A stretch of DNA of 64,000 nucleotides from Aliirhizobium smilacinae. Lineage in GTDB: Bacteria > Pseudomonadota > Alphaproteobacteria > Rhizobiales > Rhizobiaceae. How positions within the stretch are numbered: the stretch's first letter is position 1; every line of letters begins with the position of its first letter. This document shows, one piece after another, positions 46,584-55,431 of this stretch. The stretch spans positions 806,001 through 870,000 of the forward strand of contig NZ_VDMN01000001.1 in NCBI RefSeq assembly GCF_006335145.1, in the 5' to 3' direction. The translations under genes and the position numbers were made by a program. The notes beneath the pieces were generated by a model that had not been told where the DNA came from, did no database searches, and worked only from the letters and a program-made list of their open reading frames with translations.

Positions 46584-48776
46584 CTATTTCTTACGGCCGG
46601 ACAGAACTCCGGCGATCAGTTTCGGTGCACTCGACTTCAAGGCTTCGCCTCGGCCGGAAAGGCTGGGGTTGGTCATGAAGTAGTGCTGGGCATTGAAAGG
46701 TTCCTCACCCTGCCGCACCTCCATGCGCCTTGACGTCCCGTCGGGCAGTATCTCGTAGCTCTGCTGGTTGTCAATCAGATTGCCCAGCATAATCTGTGAT
46801 AGAACCTGCTCGTGCACCGTTGGGTTGAGCAGCGGGACCAACGTCTCGACGCGGCGGTCGAGATTGCGCGGCATCATGTCGGCCGAGCCGATATAGACGA
46901 GCGCCTTGTCGGACGGCAGACCCTGACCGTTGCCGAAGCAGAAGATACGGCTGTGCTCGAGGAAACGGCCGACGATCGACTTGACGCGGATATTGTCGGA
47001 CAGGCCCTTGATCTGCGGACGCAGGCAGCAAATGCCGCGGATGACCAGTTCGACATCGACACCTGCATGGCTGGCGCGATAGAGCGCATCGATGATCTCG
47101 GGATCGACCAGCGAGTTCATCTTCATCCAGATCGCGGCCGGACGACCGGCCTTGGCGTGGGCGATCTCTTCCTCGATATGGCGAAGAATACGCGGACGCA
47201 GCGTGTAGGGCGAGACGGCCAGCTTCATGCTTTCCTTAGGCTCGCCGTAACCCGTGATGAAGTTGAAGATATTCGCCATGTCATGGGCGATCTTCGGGTT
47301 ACAGGTGAAGAACGAAAGGTCGGTGTAGATCTTCGCCGTGATCGGGTGATAGTTGCCGGTGCCGAGGTGGCAATAGGTGCGAAGCTTGCCGTCTTCGCGG
47401 CGCACCACCATCGACATCTTGGCGTGGGTCTTCAATTCGATAAAGCCGAACACGACCTGTACGCCAGCGCGCTCAAGGTCGCGTGCCCAACGGATGTTTG
47501 CTTCTTCATCGAAGCGCGCCTTCAGCTCGACGAGAGCCGTGACCGATTTGCCGGCTTCGGCAGCATCAATCAGCGCCCGGACGATCGGGCTGTCATTGGA
47601 GGTTCTGTAGAGGGTCTGCTTGATGGCTAGGACGTCGGGGTCCCGGGCGGCCTGCAGAAGGAACTGCACAACCACGTCGAAGCTCTCGTAAGGATGGTGG
47701 ACCACCATGTCCTTTTCGCGGATGGCCGCAAGGCAATCGCCAGCATGTTCGCGAACCCGCTCCGGAAATCGGGCGTTATAGCTGTCGAATCGCAGATCCT
47801 CGCGCGGTGCCTTGGTGATTTCCGACATGGTATTGAGGGCGAGAAGCCCTGGAAGAACCGCGACACGATTGTCCGGCACACCGAGTTCCTGCACGACGAA
47901 CTGGCGCAGCGAGGCTGGCATTTCCGAATCCGTCTCGATGCGGATGACCTTGCCGCGACGGCGACGTTTCAACGCCGTCTCGAAGAAACGCACCAGGTCT
48001 TCGGCTTCTTCTTCCACTTCAAGATCGCTGTCGCGGATGATGCGGAAGGTGCCGGCACCCTTCACTTCGTAACCGGGGAAAAGCCGGTCGGTGAACATGC
48101 CGACAACGTCTTCGAGCGTGATGTAGCGGATCGTCGTGCCATCGTCCGGAAGGCGAACGAAGCGGTCAAGGGTCGTCGGAAGGCGAAGCAGACCCGTCAT
48201 CGGCTCCTTGCCGAGCAGGCTGTGAAGCTGCAGGCCCATGGTGAAGCCGAGGTTCGGAATGAATGGGAACGGATGTGCCGGATCGATCGCCAGCGGCGTC
48301 AGTACGGGGAAAAGGTCTTCCTCGAAATCAGTGGCAAGCCAGGAACGGTCCTCGGCGGACAGCGCGTTGGGGCGCACGATCAGGATGTCTTCCTGCGCCA
48401 GATATTGCTGCAGCACGGCGAGCGATGCCTGCTGTTCCATTTGCAGATTGTCGATTTCCTGCAGGATGGCGTCGAGCTGTTCCGCAGGGGTTTTACCGTC
48501 GGGGCTGCGCACCACGATGTTCTGGCGCACCTGGCCTTCGAGACCGGCAACGCGGACCATGAAGAATTCATCGAGGTTGGCGGCAGAAATCGACAGGAAG
48601 CGCACGCGTTCCAGAAGCGGATGAGCGGTATTCAGCGTCTCTTCGAGAACGCGACGATTGAACTGCAGCCAAGAAAATTCGCGATTGATGAAGCGCTCGG
48701 GGCTGGACAGCTGCTCCTCGAAGCTGCGGGTCGCCTCGACTTCCTTGATTTCCTGCGTTTCGGCGATCTGATCCAT
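46584..48776 (-). CDS. ppk: polyphosphate kinase 1
   Basis: 730 residues from ATG 48776 ([11 protein letters not shown]), which has GAGGG 8 bases upstream; the longer frame adds 55 codons without support. It polymerises the gamma phosphate of ATP into polyphosphate. Typical regions: [17 protein letters not shown] near residue 30, [15 protein letters not shown] near 70, and the active-site His in [12 protein letters not shown] (about 435), followed by [14 protein letters not shown] near 675. The last gene pair of a minus-strand block that also has hdaA 64 bp upstream. Confidence 0.97.
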   Translation of the reverse strand: MDQIAETQEIKEVEATRSFEEQLSSPERFINREFSWLQFNRRVLEETLNTAHPLLERVRFLSISAANLDEFFMVRVAGLEGQVRQNIVVRSPDGKTPAEQLDAILQEIDNLQMEQQASLAVLQQYLAQEDILIVRPNALSAEDRSWLATDFEEDLFPVLTPLAIDPAHPFPFIPNLGFTMGLQLHSLLGKEPMTGLLRLPTTLDRFVRLPDDGTTIRYITLEDVVGMFTDRLFPGYEVKGAGTFRIIRDSDLEVEEEAEDLVRFFETALKRRRRGKVIRIETDSEMPASLRQFVVQELGVPDNRVAVLPGLLALNTMSEITKAPREDLRFDSYNARFPERVREHAGDCLAAIREKDMVVHHPYESFDVVVQFLLQAARDPDVLAIKQTLYRTSNDSPIVRALIDAAEAGKSVTALVELKARFDEEANIRWARDLERAGVQVVFGFIELKTHAKMSMVVRREDGKLRTYCHLGTGNYHPITAKIYTDLSFFTCNPKIAHDMANIFNFITGYGEPKESMKLAVSPYTLRPRILRHIEEEIAHAKAGRPAAIWMKMNSLVDPEIIDALYRASHAGVDVELVIRGICCLRPQIKGLSDNIRVKSIVGRFLEHSRIFCFGNGQGLPSDKALVYIGSADMMPRNLDRRVETLVPLLNPTVHEQVLSQIMLGNLIDNQQSYEILPDGTSRRMEVRQGEEPFNAQHYFMTNPSLSGRGEALKSSAPKLIAGVLSGRKK

Positions 48777-48840
48777 GGCTCCGTCCCTCATCTGATTTGC
48801 CTTGCGGCCGTATAATGTTTTGACGACGGAACTGTGACAG

Positions 48841-49569
48841 TCAATCGTCGTCAACGTCTCGCTCGCCATCGCCGGCGGCCCGACCGAAGCGCTCCAGCAC
48901 CTCGGCCGCGAGATTGCGGTTGATCCGGGTACCGCGGGCAAGCGCCAGCTTGTCGAGCTGATCGACGATGCGCTGCGCCGCGTCCAGCGAGCGTTCCATC
49001 CGAGTGACGATGTAGCCTACGAGTTTGTCATCAATATTAAGCTGCCGGTCCGAAAACAGCTTGATGATCACCTGAGCCAATAATTCTTCGTCCGGTTCGC
49101 CGATTTCCACCACGGTCGCCGCCTTCAGGCGGGACTTCAGATCGGGCAGTTCGACCGGCCAGGAGATCGGCCAAAGCCGCGACGTCATCAGCAGCGTATG
49201 GCCATGCTGGCGCACGGCGTTGATGACGTGAAAAAGCTCGGTGTCGTCAAAACCCCGGCGATCGGCATCCTCGAACAGGACCGGACCGGCAGCTGCAATC
49301 TGCGAGGTGTTGGAGCCCGCCTGCGGGTGGATCTCGACCGCACCGGAATGCTCGCGCCAGATATTGGCGAGATGGGACTTGCCCGATCCCACAGGCCCGG
49401 CCAGCACGACCACGGGCGACGGCCAGTGCGGCCATTCGTCAACGAGCGAGACAGCGGCGGCGAGCCGTTCCGAAACGAGCAGGTCTTCACGACCACGCGC
49501 GGTATCGTGGGAAAATTGCAGCGGCAATTGTTCGCCTCTGCCTTGCGGGCGGTCTACAGGGTCAGTCAT
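48841..49569 (-). CDS. hdaA: DnaA-related regulatory inactivator HdaA
   Basis: 242 residues. It has the clamp-binding motif QLPLQF (about 14-19) at its N-terminus and an AAA+ domain with the P-loop [12 protein letters not shown] (about 58-69), but no DnaA DNA-binding domain IV. In Caulobacter HdaA with the beta clamp promotes hydrolysis of DnaA-ATP and stops over-initiation. The arginine and sensor region lies near [20 protein letters not shown]. It is 22 bp downstream of the AI-2E permease gene. Confidence 0.92.
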   Translation of the reverse strand: MTDPVDRPQGRGEQLPLQFSHDTARGREDLLVSERLAAAVSLVDEWPHWPSPVVVLAGPVGSGKSHLANIWREHSGAVEIHPQAGSNTSQIAAAGPVLFEDADRRGFDDTELFHVINAVRQHGHTLLMTSRLWPISWPVELPDLKSRLKAATVVEIGEPDEELLAQVIIKLFSDRQLNIDDKLVGYIVTRMERSLDAAQRIVDQLDKLALARGTRINRNLAAEVLERFGRAAGDGERDVDDD

Positions 49570-49591
49570 TCTCTATCGTTCTGGGGCAATT

Positions 49592-50758
49592 TCAGTTGTT
49601 CTTGGGAGCTTCGATTTCACGCACACCGCTCTTGTGTTCGACGGCGTGCGGCGCCGATTCTTCCCAGGGAAGATCGGCGGATCGTCCATAGTAGATATCG
49701 CTATCAAGATACCGCGAGAGCGCGAAGCGGACAAGCACGCCAACCACCGCAGCCGCCGGAACCGCAATCAGCAGACCGACGAAGCCGAAAAGTGCGCCGA
49801 AAGCGAACAGCGCAAACATCAGCCAGACCGGATGCAGGCCGACACTCTGGCCGACCAGTTTCGGCTGCAGGATGTTGCCTTCGAGGAACTGGCCCGAGAA
49901 GAACACGGCGGCAACCGCCAGTATCCAGGGATAATCAGGCCAGAACTGCACAAGTGCCACGCCGATCGCCATCACCAGGCCGAGCAGCGAGCCGATATAG
50001 GGGATGAACGAGATCATGCCGGCGACAAAACCGATCAGCAGGCCAAAATTCAGCCCGACCAGCGACAGGCCGACCGCATAATAGATGCCGAGGATAAGGC
50101 AGAGCGAGCCCTGGCCGCGGATGAAGCCGGCAACGGATTGATCCATGTCTCGGGCGATCTGGCGCACCACCTGAACCTGATCGCGCGGCACCCAGCTATC
50201 GACCTTGGAGACCATGCGATCCCAGTCGAGCAGGATATAGAAGGCGACGACCGGGGTGACGATGAGCAGCGACATGACATCGACGATCGCCTTGCCGGAA
50301 TTCCAGATCTGCGCCAGAAGCGAGCCGACGAAACCGGCCCCCTGGCTCAAAACCTGCGAGAAATTGTCCTTCACCGTTTCGATCTGGCTCGATATCCAGG
50401 GCGGCAAGAAAGAGGTCTGCGGGCTCGAAATAATCGTCTGCAATTCGGATATGTATTGCGGCATCGCAGCCGCGAACTGGGTGAACTGGCTGAGGATGAT
50501 CGGAATGACCAGCATCAGCGCCAGCGCGAAGATGGTGACGAAGCAGACGAGGATAACCACCGTTGCCATGGTGCGGCTCAAGCCCCGGCGCTCCAGCCAG
50601 TCGGCGACCGGATCAAGGAAATAGGCGAGCGCCATGCCTGCCACGAAGGGCAGGAGAATGGAGGAGAAGAACCACAGGAACACGATAAAGCCGAGCAGAA
50701 CCGCGATCCAGAACAGGATGTAACGCTTCAGGCTTGCGCCACTGACGTGGTATGGCAT
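49592..50758 (-). CDS. AI-2E family (PerM/TqsA-like) permease
   Basis: 388 residues, eight membrane helices, two at the N-terminus (about 10-30 and 30-48), then a long loop, and a cluster near 195-330 with GSLCLILGIYYAVGLSLVGLNFGLLIGFVAGMISFIPYIGSLLGLVM. The family (DUF20) contains the TqsA exporter of AI-2 and Na+/H+ antiporters; no substrate is fixed. The C-terminus is polar (SAPHAVEHKSGVREIEAPKNN). It precedes hdaA, a neighbourhood common in alphaproteobacteria. Confidence 0.9.
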   Translation of the reverse strand: MPYHVSGASLKRYILFWIAVLLGFIVFLWFFSSILLPFVAGMALAYFLDPVADWLERRGLSRTMATVVILVCFVTIFALALMLVIPIILSQFTQFAAAMPQYISELQTIISSPQTSFLPPWISSQIETVKDNFSQVLSQGAGFVGSLLAQIWNSGKAIVDVMSLLIVTPVVAFYILLDWDRMVSKVDSWVPRDQVQVVRQIARDMDQSVAGFIRGQGSLCLILGIYYAVGLSLVGLNFGLLIGFVAGMISFIPYIGSLLGLVMAIGVALVQFWPDYPWILAVAAVFFSGQFLEGNILQPKLVGQSVGLHPVWLMFALFAFGALFGFVGLLIAVPAAAVVGVLVRFALSRYLDSDIYYGRSADLPWEESAPHAVEHKSGVREIEAPKNN

Positions 50759-50966
50759 GTCTGCTCCTTGAGGTTCCCGGCAAGCTCAAGCCTGCGGTGC
50801 ATGAGGCATATGAGGGGCTTACGGGAAGAGGTCAAGTTCACATCCCGGTTAAGGACCATGCCTGTGAAATGCCTTTAAAACATGGCCGTAACGCTTGCAT
50901 ATCCGGGCGTGCCGTGCAATTGGCGGCAGCTTATAGTTCCCTTTGGGTCCGGACTGGAGATGGATT

Positions 50967-52040
50967 ATGAGCGAGGCAGGCAAGAACGGTCTCACCTATA
51001 GCGATGCAGGCGTCGATATCGATGCCGGCAACCTGATGGTCGAGAAGATCAAGCCGGCGGTGCGCTCGACCCGCCGTCCCGGCGCTGACGGCGAAATCGG
51101 CGGCTTCGGTGGCCTGTTCGATCTCAAGGCGGCCGGTTTTACCGATCCAATCCTGGTAGCTGCCAATGACGGTGTCGGCACCAAGCTGAAGATCGCCATC
51201 GATGCTGATTTCCACGATACGGTCGGCATCGACCTCGTCGCCATGTGCGTCAACGATCTCGTCGTGCAGGGCGCAGAACCCCTGCTGTTTCTCGATTATT
51301 ACGCAACCGGCAAGCTCGACCCCGACCAGGGCGCGGCGATCGTCAAGGGCATCGCTGCTGGTTGTGTCGAATCCGGCTGTGCGCTGATCGGTGGCGAGAC
51401 CGCCGAAATGCCGGGCATGTATTCCGACGGCGACTATGACCTTGCAGGCTTTGCGGTTGGTGCAGCCGAACGCGGCCAGCTTCTGCCGGCCGGCGACATC
51501 GCTCCCGGCGACGTTATCCTCGGCCTCACTTCTTCCGGCGTCCATTCAAACGGGTTTTCGCTGGTGCGCAAGATCGTCTCACTTTCCGGCCTTGGCTGGG
51601 ATGCGCCTGCGCCGTTCGCGGCGGACAAGAAGCTCGGCGAAGCTCTTTTGACGCCGACCCGCATCTATGTGAAGCCGCTTTTGAAGGCGATCCGCGAGAC
51701 CAAGGCCCTCAAGGCGCTTGCGCACATCACCGGCGGCGGTTTCCCGGAAAACATTCCGCGCGTCCTGCCGAAGACGCTTTCCGCCGAGATCGAGCTTGGC
51801 AACATCCCGGTTCCAGCCGTGTTCTCCTGGCTTGCCAAGACCGGCGGCGTCGAGCCGAAGGAAATGCTGCGCACCTTCAACTGCGGCGTCGGCATGATCG
51901 TTGTCGTTTCGCAAGAGAACGCCAAGATCGTCACCGATGCTCTGGCAACTGAAGGCGAAACCGTCGTCCAGCTCGGCCGGATGATCGAGCGCCCCGAAGG
52001 CGGTGCCGGTGTCATCTACAAGGGCACGCTCGGCCTCTGA
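50967..52040 (+). CDS. purM: phosphoribosylformylglycinamidine cyclo-ligase
   Basis: 357 residues from ATG 50967, with TGGAGATGG close upstream. AIR synthetase makes aminoimidazole ribotide in purine synthesis. Recognisable segments: [61 protein letters not shown], and the [11 protein letters not shown] motif near residue 150. [15 protein letters not shown] stretch, [15 protein letters not shown], is near 250. It is 26 bp upstream of purN. Divergent from the AI-2E permease, with 208 bp between them. Confidence 0.97.
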   Translation: MSEAGKNGLTYSDAGVDIDAGNLMVEKIKPAVRSTRRPGADGEIGGFGGLFDLKAAGFTDPILVAANDGVGTKLKIAIDADFHDTVGIDLVAMCVNDLVVQGAEPLLFLDYYATGKLDPDQGAAIVKGIAAGCVESGCALIGGETAEMPGMYSDGDYDLAGFAVGAAERGQLLPAGDIAPGDVILGLTSSGVHSNGFSLVRKIVSLSGLGWDAPAPFAADKKLGEALLTPTRIYVKPLLKAIRETKALKALAHITGGGFPENIPRVLPKTLSAEIELGNIPVPAVFSWLAKTGGVEPKEMLRTFNCGVGMIVVVSQENAKIVTDALATEGETVVQLGRMIERPEGGAGVIYKGTLGL

Positions 52041-52066
52041 ACTCGACCTTTCAAAAGGCAAGGACC

Positions 52067-52720
52067 ATGAACTCGGCCAAAAAACGCGTCGTTGTTTTCA
52101 TCTCCGGCAGCGGCTCCAACATGGTGTCGCTGGCAGATGCCTGCGCGGCACCGGACTTTCCTGCCGAGATCGTCGCCGTCATTTCCGACAAACCGGCCGC
52201 CGGCGGCCTCGCCAAGGCGCAAAGCCGCGGCATCAGCGCCCATGTCTTCGAGCGCAAGGCCTATGCCGGCAAGGCTGAGCACGAGGCAGCCATTCTGGCG
52301 GCCCTCGACGAAATCAAGCCGGACATCATCTGCCTCGCGGGTTACATGCGTCTGATATCGGGCGAATTCATCCGCCCCTATGCCGGTCGCATCATCAACA
52401 TCCACCCTTCCCTGCTGCCGCTTTTCCCTGGCCTGCACACCCATGAGCGCGCCATCGAGGCCGGCATGAAGATTGCCGGCTGCAGCGTGCATTTCGTCAC
52501 CGAAGGCATGGACGAAGGCCCTATCCTCGCGCAGGCGGCCGTGCCGGTCTCAACGGGCGACACGGTCGAGACACTTGCGGCCCGTGTACTCACCGTCGAG
52601 CACAAGCTCTATCCGCTGGCACTGAAGCTGCTGGCAGAGGGCAACGTGAAGATGGAAGATGGCAAGGCCGTCGGCGGCATTGCTTCGGCAGAAGACTTCG
52701 GCACCCTCATCTCAGCCTGA
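52067..52720 (+). CDS. purN: phosphoribosylglycinamide formyltransferase
   Basis: 217 residues. GAR transformylase adds a formyl group from 10-formyl-THF. It shows VVFISGSGSNMVSLADAC (phosphate loop), LAGYMRLISGEFI, the NIHPSLLPLFPGLHTHERAIEAG stretch with the catalytic Asn and His (about 105-127), and VTEGMDEGPILAQAAVPV with the catalytic Asp. An operon partner of purM (26 bp gap); its substrate is the product of purD and its reaction feeds PurL. Confidence 0.97.
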   Translation: MNSAKKRVVVFISGSGSNMVSLADACAAPDFPAEIVAVISDKPAAGGLAKAQSRGISAHVFERKAYAGKAEHEAAILAALDEIKPDIICLAGYMRLISGEFIRPYAGRIINIHPSLLPLFPGLHTHERAIEAGMKIAGCSVHFVTEGMDEGPILAQAAVPVSTGDTVETLAARVLTVEHKLYPLALKLLAEGNVKMEDGKAVGGIASAEDFGTLISA

Positions 52721-52796
52721 TTTGGGGCGGACATTTCACTCCAATTGACCGGTTCGATGACCGGCTCTATCCTGCCTTGACAGGTGGAGCATAACG

Positions 52797-53030
52797 ATGA
52801 CGATCACAGTCAATATCGGCGACGCCGATCTCAGTGAACTGCTTGCGAAAGTGGAAGCCGGTGAGGATGTCGTTCTCGCCCGCGATGGCGTGCCGGTGGC
52901 GCAATTGACGAGTGTGACACAGCCGATCAGCAAAGCCGAACTTATCGAAACCATTCTTCGCGAACGCGCAGGTCGTAAGACGGTCACTCAGGAAGAGATC
53001 GCCGAATGGAAGCAGATCGGACGCCGATAA
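52797..53030 (+). CDS. Phd/YefM-type antitoxin
   Basis: 77 residues. The N-terminal strand-helix fold (MTITVNIGDADLSELLAKVEAGEDVVLARDGVPVAQL) is the classical Phd/YefM pattern, with the C-terminal helix region (AELIETILRERAGRKTVTQEEIAEWKQIGRR) that should wrap the toxin. Its 3' end overlaps the PIN-domain gene by 25 bases. It stands 76 bp after purN. Confidence 0.88.
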   Translation: MTITVNIGDADLSELLAKVEAGEDVVLARDGVPVAQLTSVTQPISKAELIETILRERAGRKTVTQEEIAEWKQIGRR

Positions 53031-53431
53031 CGGGCCTTGTTCTCGACGCATCCATAGCTCTCGTCTGGTTTTTGCCCGATGAACAAAGTTTGGTTGCGGA
53101 TGCAGCCTTGAAGCTTCTCGATGGTGCATCCGCAACCGTGCCGGATCTCTTCTGGCACGAAATGCGAAACATCCTGATGACTTCCTACCGGCGCAAAAGG
53201 CTTTCGTTGCCGGAAGTCTGGCATTCGATGCTCCGCCTGGACCAACTTAACATTATCACGGCACCCAGGTCAGACAGCAAACAAATCCTCACCCTTGCCG
53301 AAAGGCACGGGCTCACAGCTTACGATGCGGCCTATCTGGCCCTGGCTTTCGAGACCAGGTTGCCGCTCGCGACACTCGACAACCAACTGATCGCCGCAGC
53401 GACACAGGACGGCGTGCCGCTGCTCGCATGA
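53006..53431 (+). CDS. vapC: VapC-type PIN-domain toxin
   Basis: 141 residues. The PIN fold is visible: LVLDASIALVWFLPDEQ (first acidic residue), VPDLFWHEMRNIL (second, Glu), TAYDAAYLALA (third, Asp) and PLATLDNQLIAAA (last Asp). PIN toxins cleave specific RNAs (for instance initiator tRNA) and stop translation. The start, 25 bases inside the antitoxin gene, is the natural one for a VapBC-type pair. It ends 7 bp before the convergent amidohydrolase gene. Confidence 0.9.
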   Translation: MEADRTPITGLVLDASIALVWFLPDEQSLVADAALKLLDGASATVPDLFWHEMRNILMTSYRRKRLSLPEVWHSMLRLDQLNIITAPRSDSKQILTLAERHGLTAYDAAYLALAFETRLPLATLDNQLIAAATQDGVPLLA

Positions 53432-53438
53432 GAGCTTT

Positions 53439-54608
53439 CTACGCAGCCAGTATCTGCAGCGGATGCAGAGTACCGTCGCTATAGACGAAGCGGCCGTCAC
53501 GGAAGGTTGCGCGGATACGGTGAACGTCGCCGTGTTCGATGACCACCAGATCGGCATGCTGACCGATGGCGATCTCGCCGCGATCGGTGATGCCGGCGGC
53601 GCGGGCCGCATTCGATGTCGCCATTGCGACCGCGGCCGGCAATCCGCCGGTCACGACATCGGCAAGCTTGAACACAGCCGGAACAAAGGCTGCCGGGTGA
53701 TAATCCGCAGCGATCGTCGACAGCAGGCCTGCCTTCGCCGCTTCAAGCGCGCTCAGATTGCCGGACATGGATTTGCCGCGCAGAGCATTCGGCGCGCCCA
53801 TTAGCGTGTAGAGACCGCGGCGTACCGCTTCCTCGGCGGCCGCCATTGTCACCGGAAACTCGCTGATCGTCACGCCGAGCGCCTGCATCTCGATGACCTT
53901 CTCGACGCTGTCATCATCATGTGACGCAAGCGAAAGGCCATGCTTGCGTGACAAGGCGACGATTTCGCTCAGCCGCGTCTCGATATCCGGGTTCTTGCGC
54001 ATCTCGATGCGCTTGTTGATCATCTCCTGCGCCGTTTCGATCGAGATCGAGCGTCGCTCGGACATGCTCAGCACATAGGCTTCGATATTGTTGTACTGGC
54101 CCTGCCCCGGCGTATGGTCGGTCAGCGACACCATGTCGATCTCGCCGGCTTCCAGCAAACGTTCCAGCGTTGCCGCGGCACCGACATTGGTGATCTCGTA
54201 ACGGGCATGGACGCGATGATCGATCAGCAGATTGTCGCGCAGCCGGTTGACGCCCTCGATGACGGCCGATGTCGTTTCCAGCGAGCGGACGTTGCCGTAG
54301 ACGCTTTCGGTGGCAAAGGAGACCGCCGCGAATGCCGTGGTAACACCGGCAGCCGCCAGCTTCTTGTCCAGTTCATGAATGCCGAAATCGATCGGCATCT
54401 CGGCATTCGGACGCGGGGAAATCTCGCGCTCGATCATGTCGCCATGCAGGTCGACAAAGCCGGGCATCAGATAACGGTTGCCACCATCGATGACGGCATT
54501 GGCGACAGGTTCGGCGCGAATTTCAGCGATGACACCGTCCTCGATGCGCACCGAGCCACCGCTCACCACCTCATTGGGAAGAACGAGGGTGAAATTGCCG
54601 AGCCACAT
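53439..54608 (-). CDS. PhnM-like amidohydrolase (ribose 1-methylphosphonate 5-triphosphate diphosphatase family)
   Basis: 389 residues from ATG 54608 (MWLGNFTLVLPNEVV). The metal-dependent hydrolase fold has GFVDLHGDMIEREISPRPNAEMP near residue 50-70, the PhnM-type replacement of the HxH motif, then ADYHPAAFVPAVFKLAD near 298 and GQHADLVVIEHG near 357. In phosphonate pathways PhnM removes pyrophosphate from ribose phosphonate triphosphate. No other phn gene is in the window, so this may be a stand-alone enzyme with another substrate. Full length. Confidence 0.85.
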   Translation of the reverse strand: MWLGNFTLVLPNEVVSGGSVRIEDGVIAEIRAEPVANAVIDGGNRYLMPGFVDLHGDMIEREISPRPNAEMPIDFGIHELDKKLAAAGVTTAFAAVSFATESVYGNVRSLETTSAVIEGVNRLRDNLLIDHRVHARYEITNVGAAATLERLLEAGEIDMVSLTDHTPGQGQYNNIEAYVLSMSERRSISIETAQEMINKRIEMRKNPDIETRLSEIVALSRKHGLSLASHDDDSVEKVIEMQALGVTISEFPVTMAAAEEAVRRGLYTLMGAPNALRGKSMSGNLSALEAAKAGLLSTIAADYHPAAFVPAVFKLADVVTGGLPAAVAMATSNAARAAGITDRGEIAIGQHADLVVIEHGDVHRIRATFRDGRFVYSDGTLHPLQILAA

Positions 54609-54777
54609 AGGCTTGTCTCCTGAACGATTTTGCAAAATGGACAAGGCGCAGCCGTTAGTGCGCCTTCGTGACAATCATGTGAAATAACGCGCATGAAAAG
54701 GTACGGTATGGCAACCGCCCCCAGCTCTTTCGAAAAACAGAGAAAATCAGCCCCTCAAGAGAGCCGTTATTTCATGG

Positions 54778-55392
54778 TCAATCGCAAGGTGAAAGACTGT
54801 CGCGATGGAGCATCGCCCATTGCAGCGCGACGATGGTCTTGGCGTCGGTAATCTCGCCGGTGGCAATCATTCGATAGGCCGCATCGAGACCGAGGGTGAC
54901 GATCTCGATATCCTCAGCCTCGCCTGCGAGCCCACCGCCGAGGCCGGTTTTTTTGTCGGCGTCAATGCTGGCTACAAACAGTGACAGCTTTTCCGTCAGC
55001 GCTCCGGGACTGGCATGGATGTCGCAGATATGCCTGGGCTTCTCGATCAAGAAACCGGTCTCCTCCATCGCCTCGCGTATCACTGCATCGGCAGGTATTT
55101 CACCTTCGTCCACGAGACCCGCCGGAATTTCCAGCATGTAGGCCGGATCGCCATTGGCGAAAGCGCCGGGGCGGAACTGGCGGACCAGTGTGACCGTATC
55201 GTCCCGCGCGTCGTGCAGCAGAATGCCCGCGGCGCTACCGTGATCGTGGACCTCGCGGTCGATCGTGACGATGCGTCCGTCGGGCATGTGCTGCTCGAAG
55301 GTGAGCATTTCAAGCTGCACGAAGCCTTTCCAAAGTATTCGCCTGGAAAGCAACCGCACGCGTTCGGCTTCGGAAGTGTCGATGTCGATCAT
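54778..55392 (-). CDS. Nudix hydrolase (ADP-ribose / NDP-sugar type)
   Basis: 204 residues from ATG 55392, preceded by AGGGAC; ATG 55422 is in frame but lacks a ribosome-binding site. The Nudix box is at 92-114 (GLVDEGEIPADAV then IREAMEETGF). The strand RQFRPGA (71-77) and AYMLEIPAG (84-92) precede it, as in ADP-ribose pyrophosphatases and NudK-type sugar-nucleotide hydrolases. The substrate is not fixed by sequence. It is 39 bp downstream of the molybdopterin oxidoreductase gene and may share its transcript. Confidence 0.9.
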   Translation of the reverse strand: MIDIDTSEAERVRLLSRRILWKGFVQLEMLTFEQHMPDGRIVTIDREVHDHGSAAGILLHDARDDTVTLVRQFRPGAFANGDPAYMLEIPAGLVDEGEIPADAVIREAMEETGFLIEKPRHICDIHASPGALTEKLSLFVASIDADKKTGLGGGLAGEAEDIEIVTLGLDAAYRMIATGEITDAKTIVALQWAMLHRDSLSPCD

Positions 55393-55431
55393 GTCCGTCC
55401 CTGTCGTCCCAATCTGTTTCATCTTGCAGGA

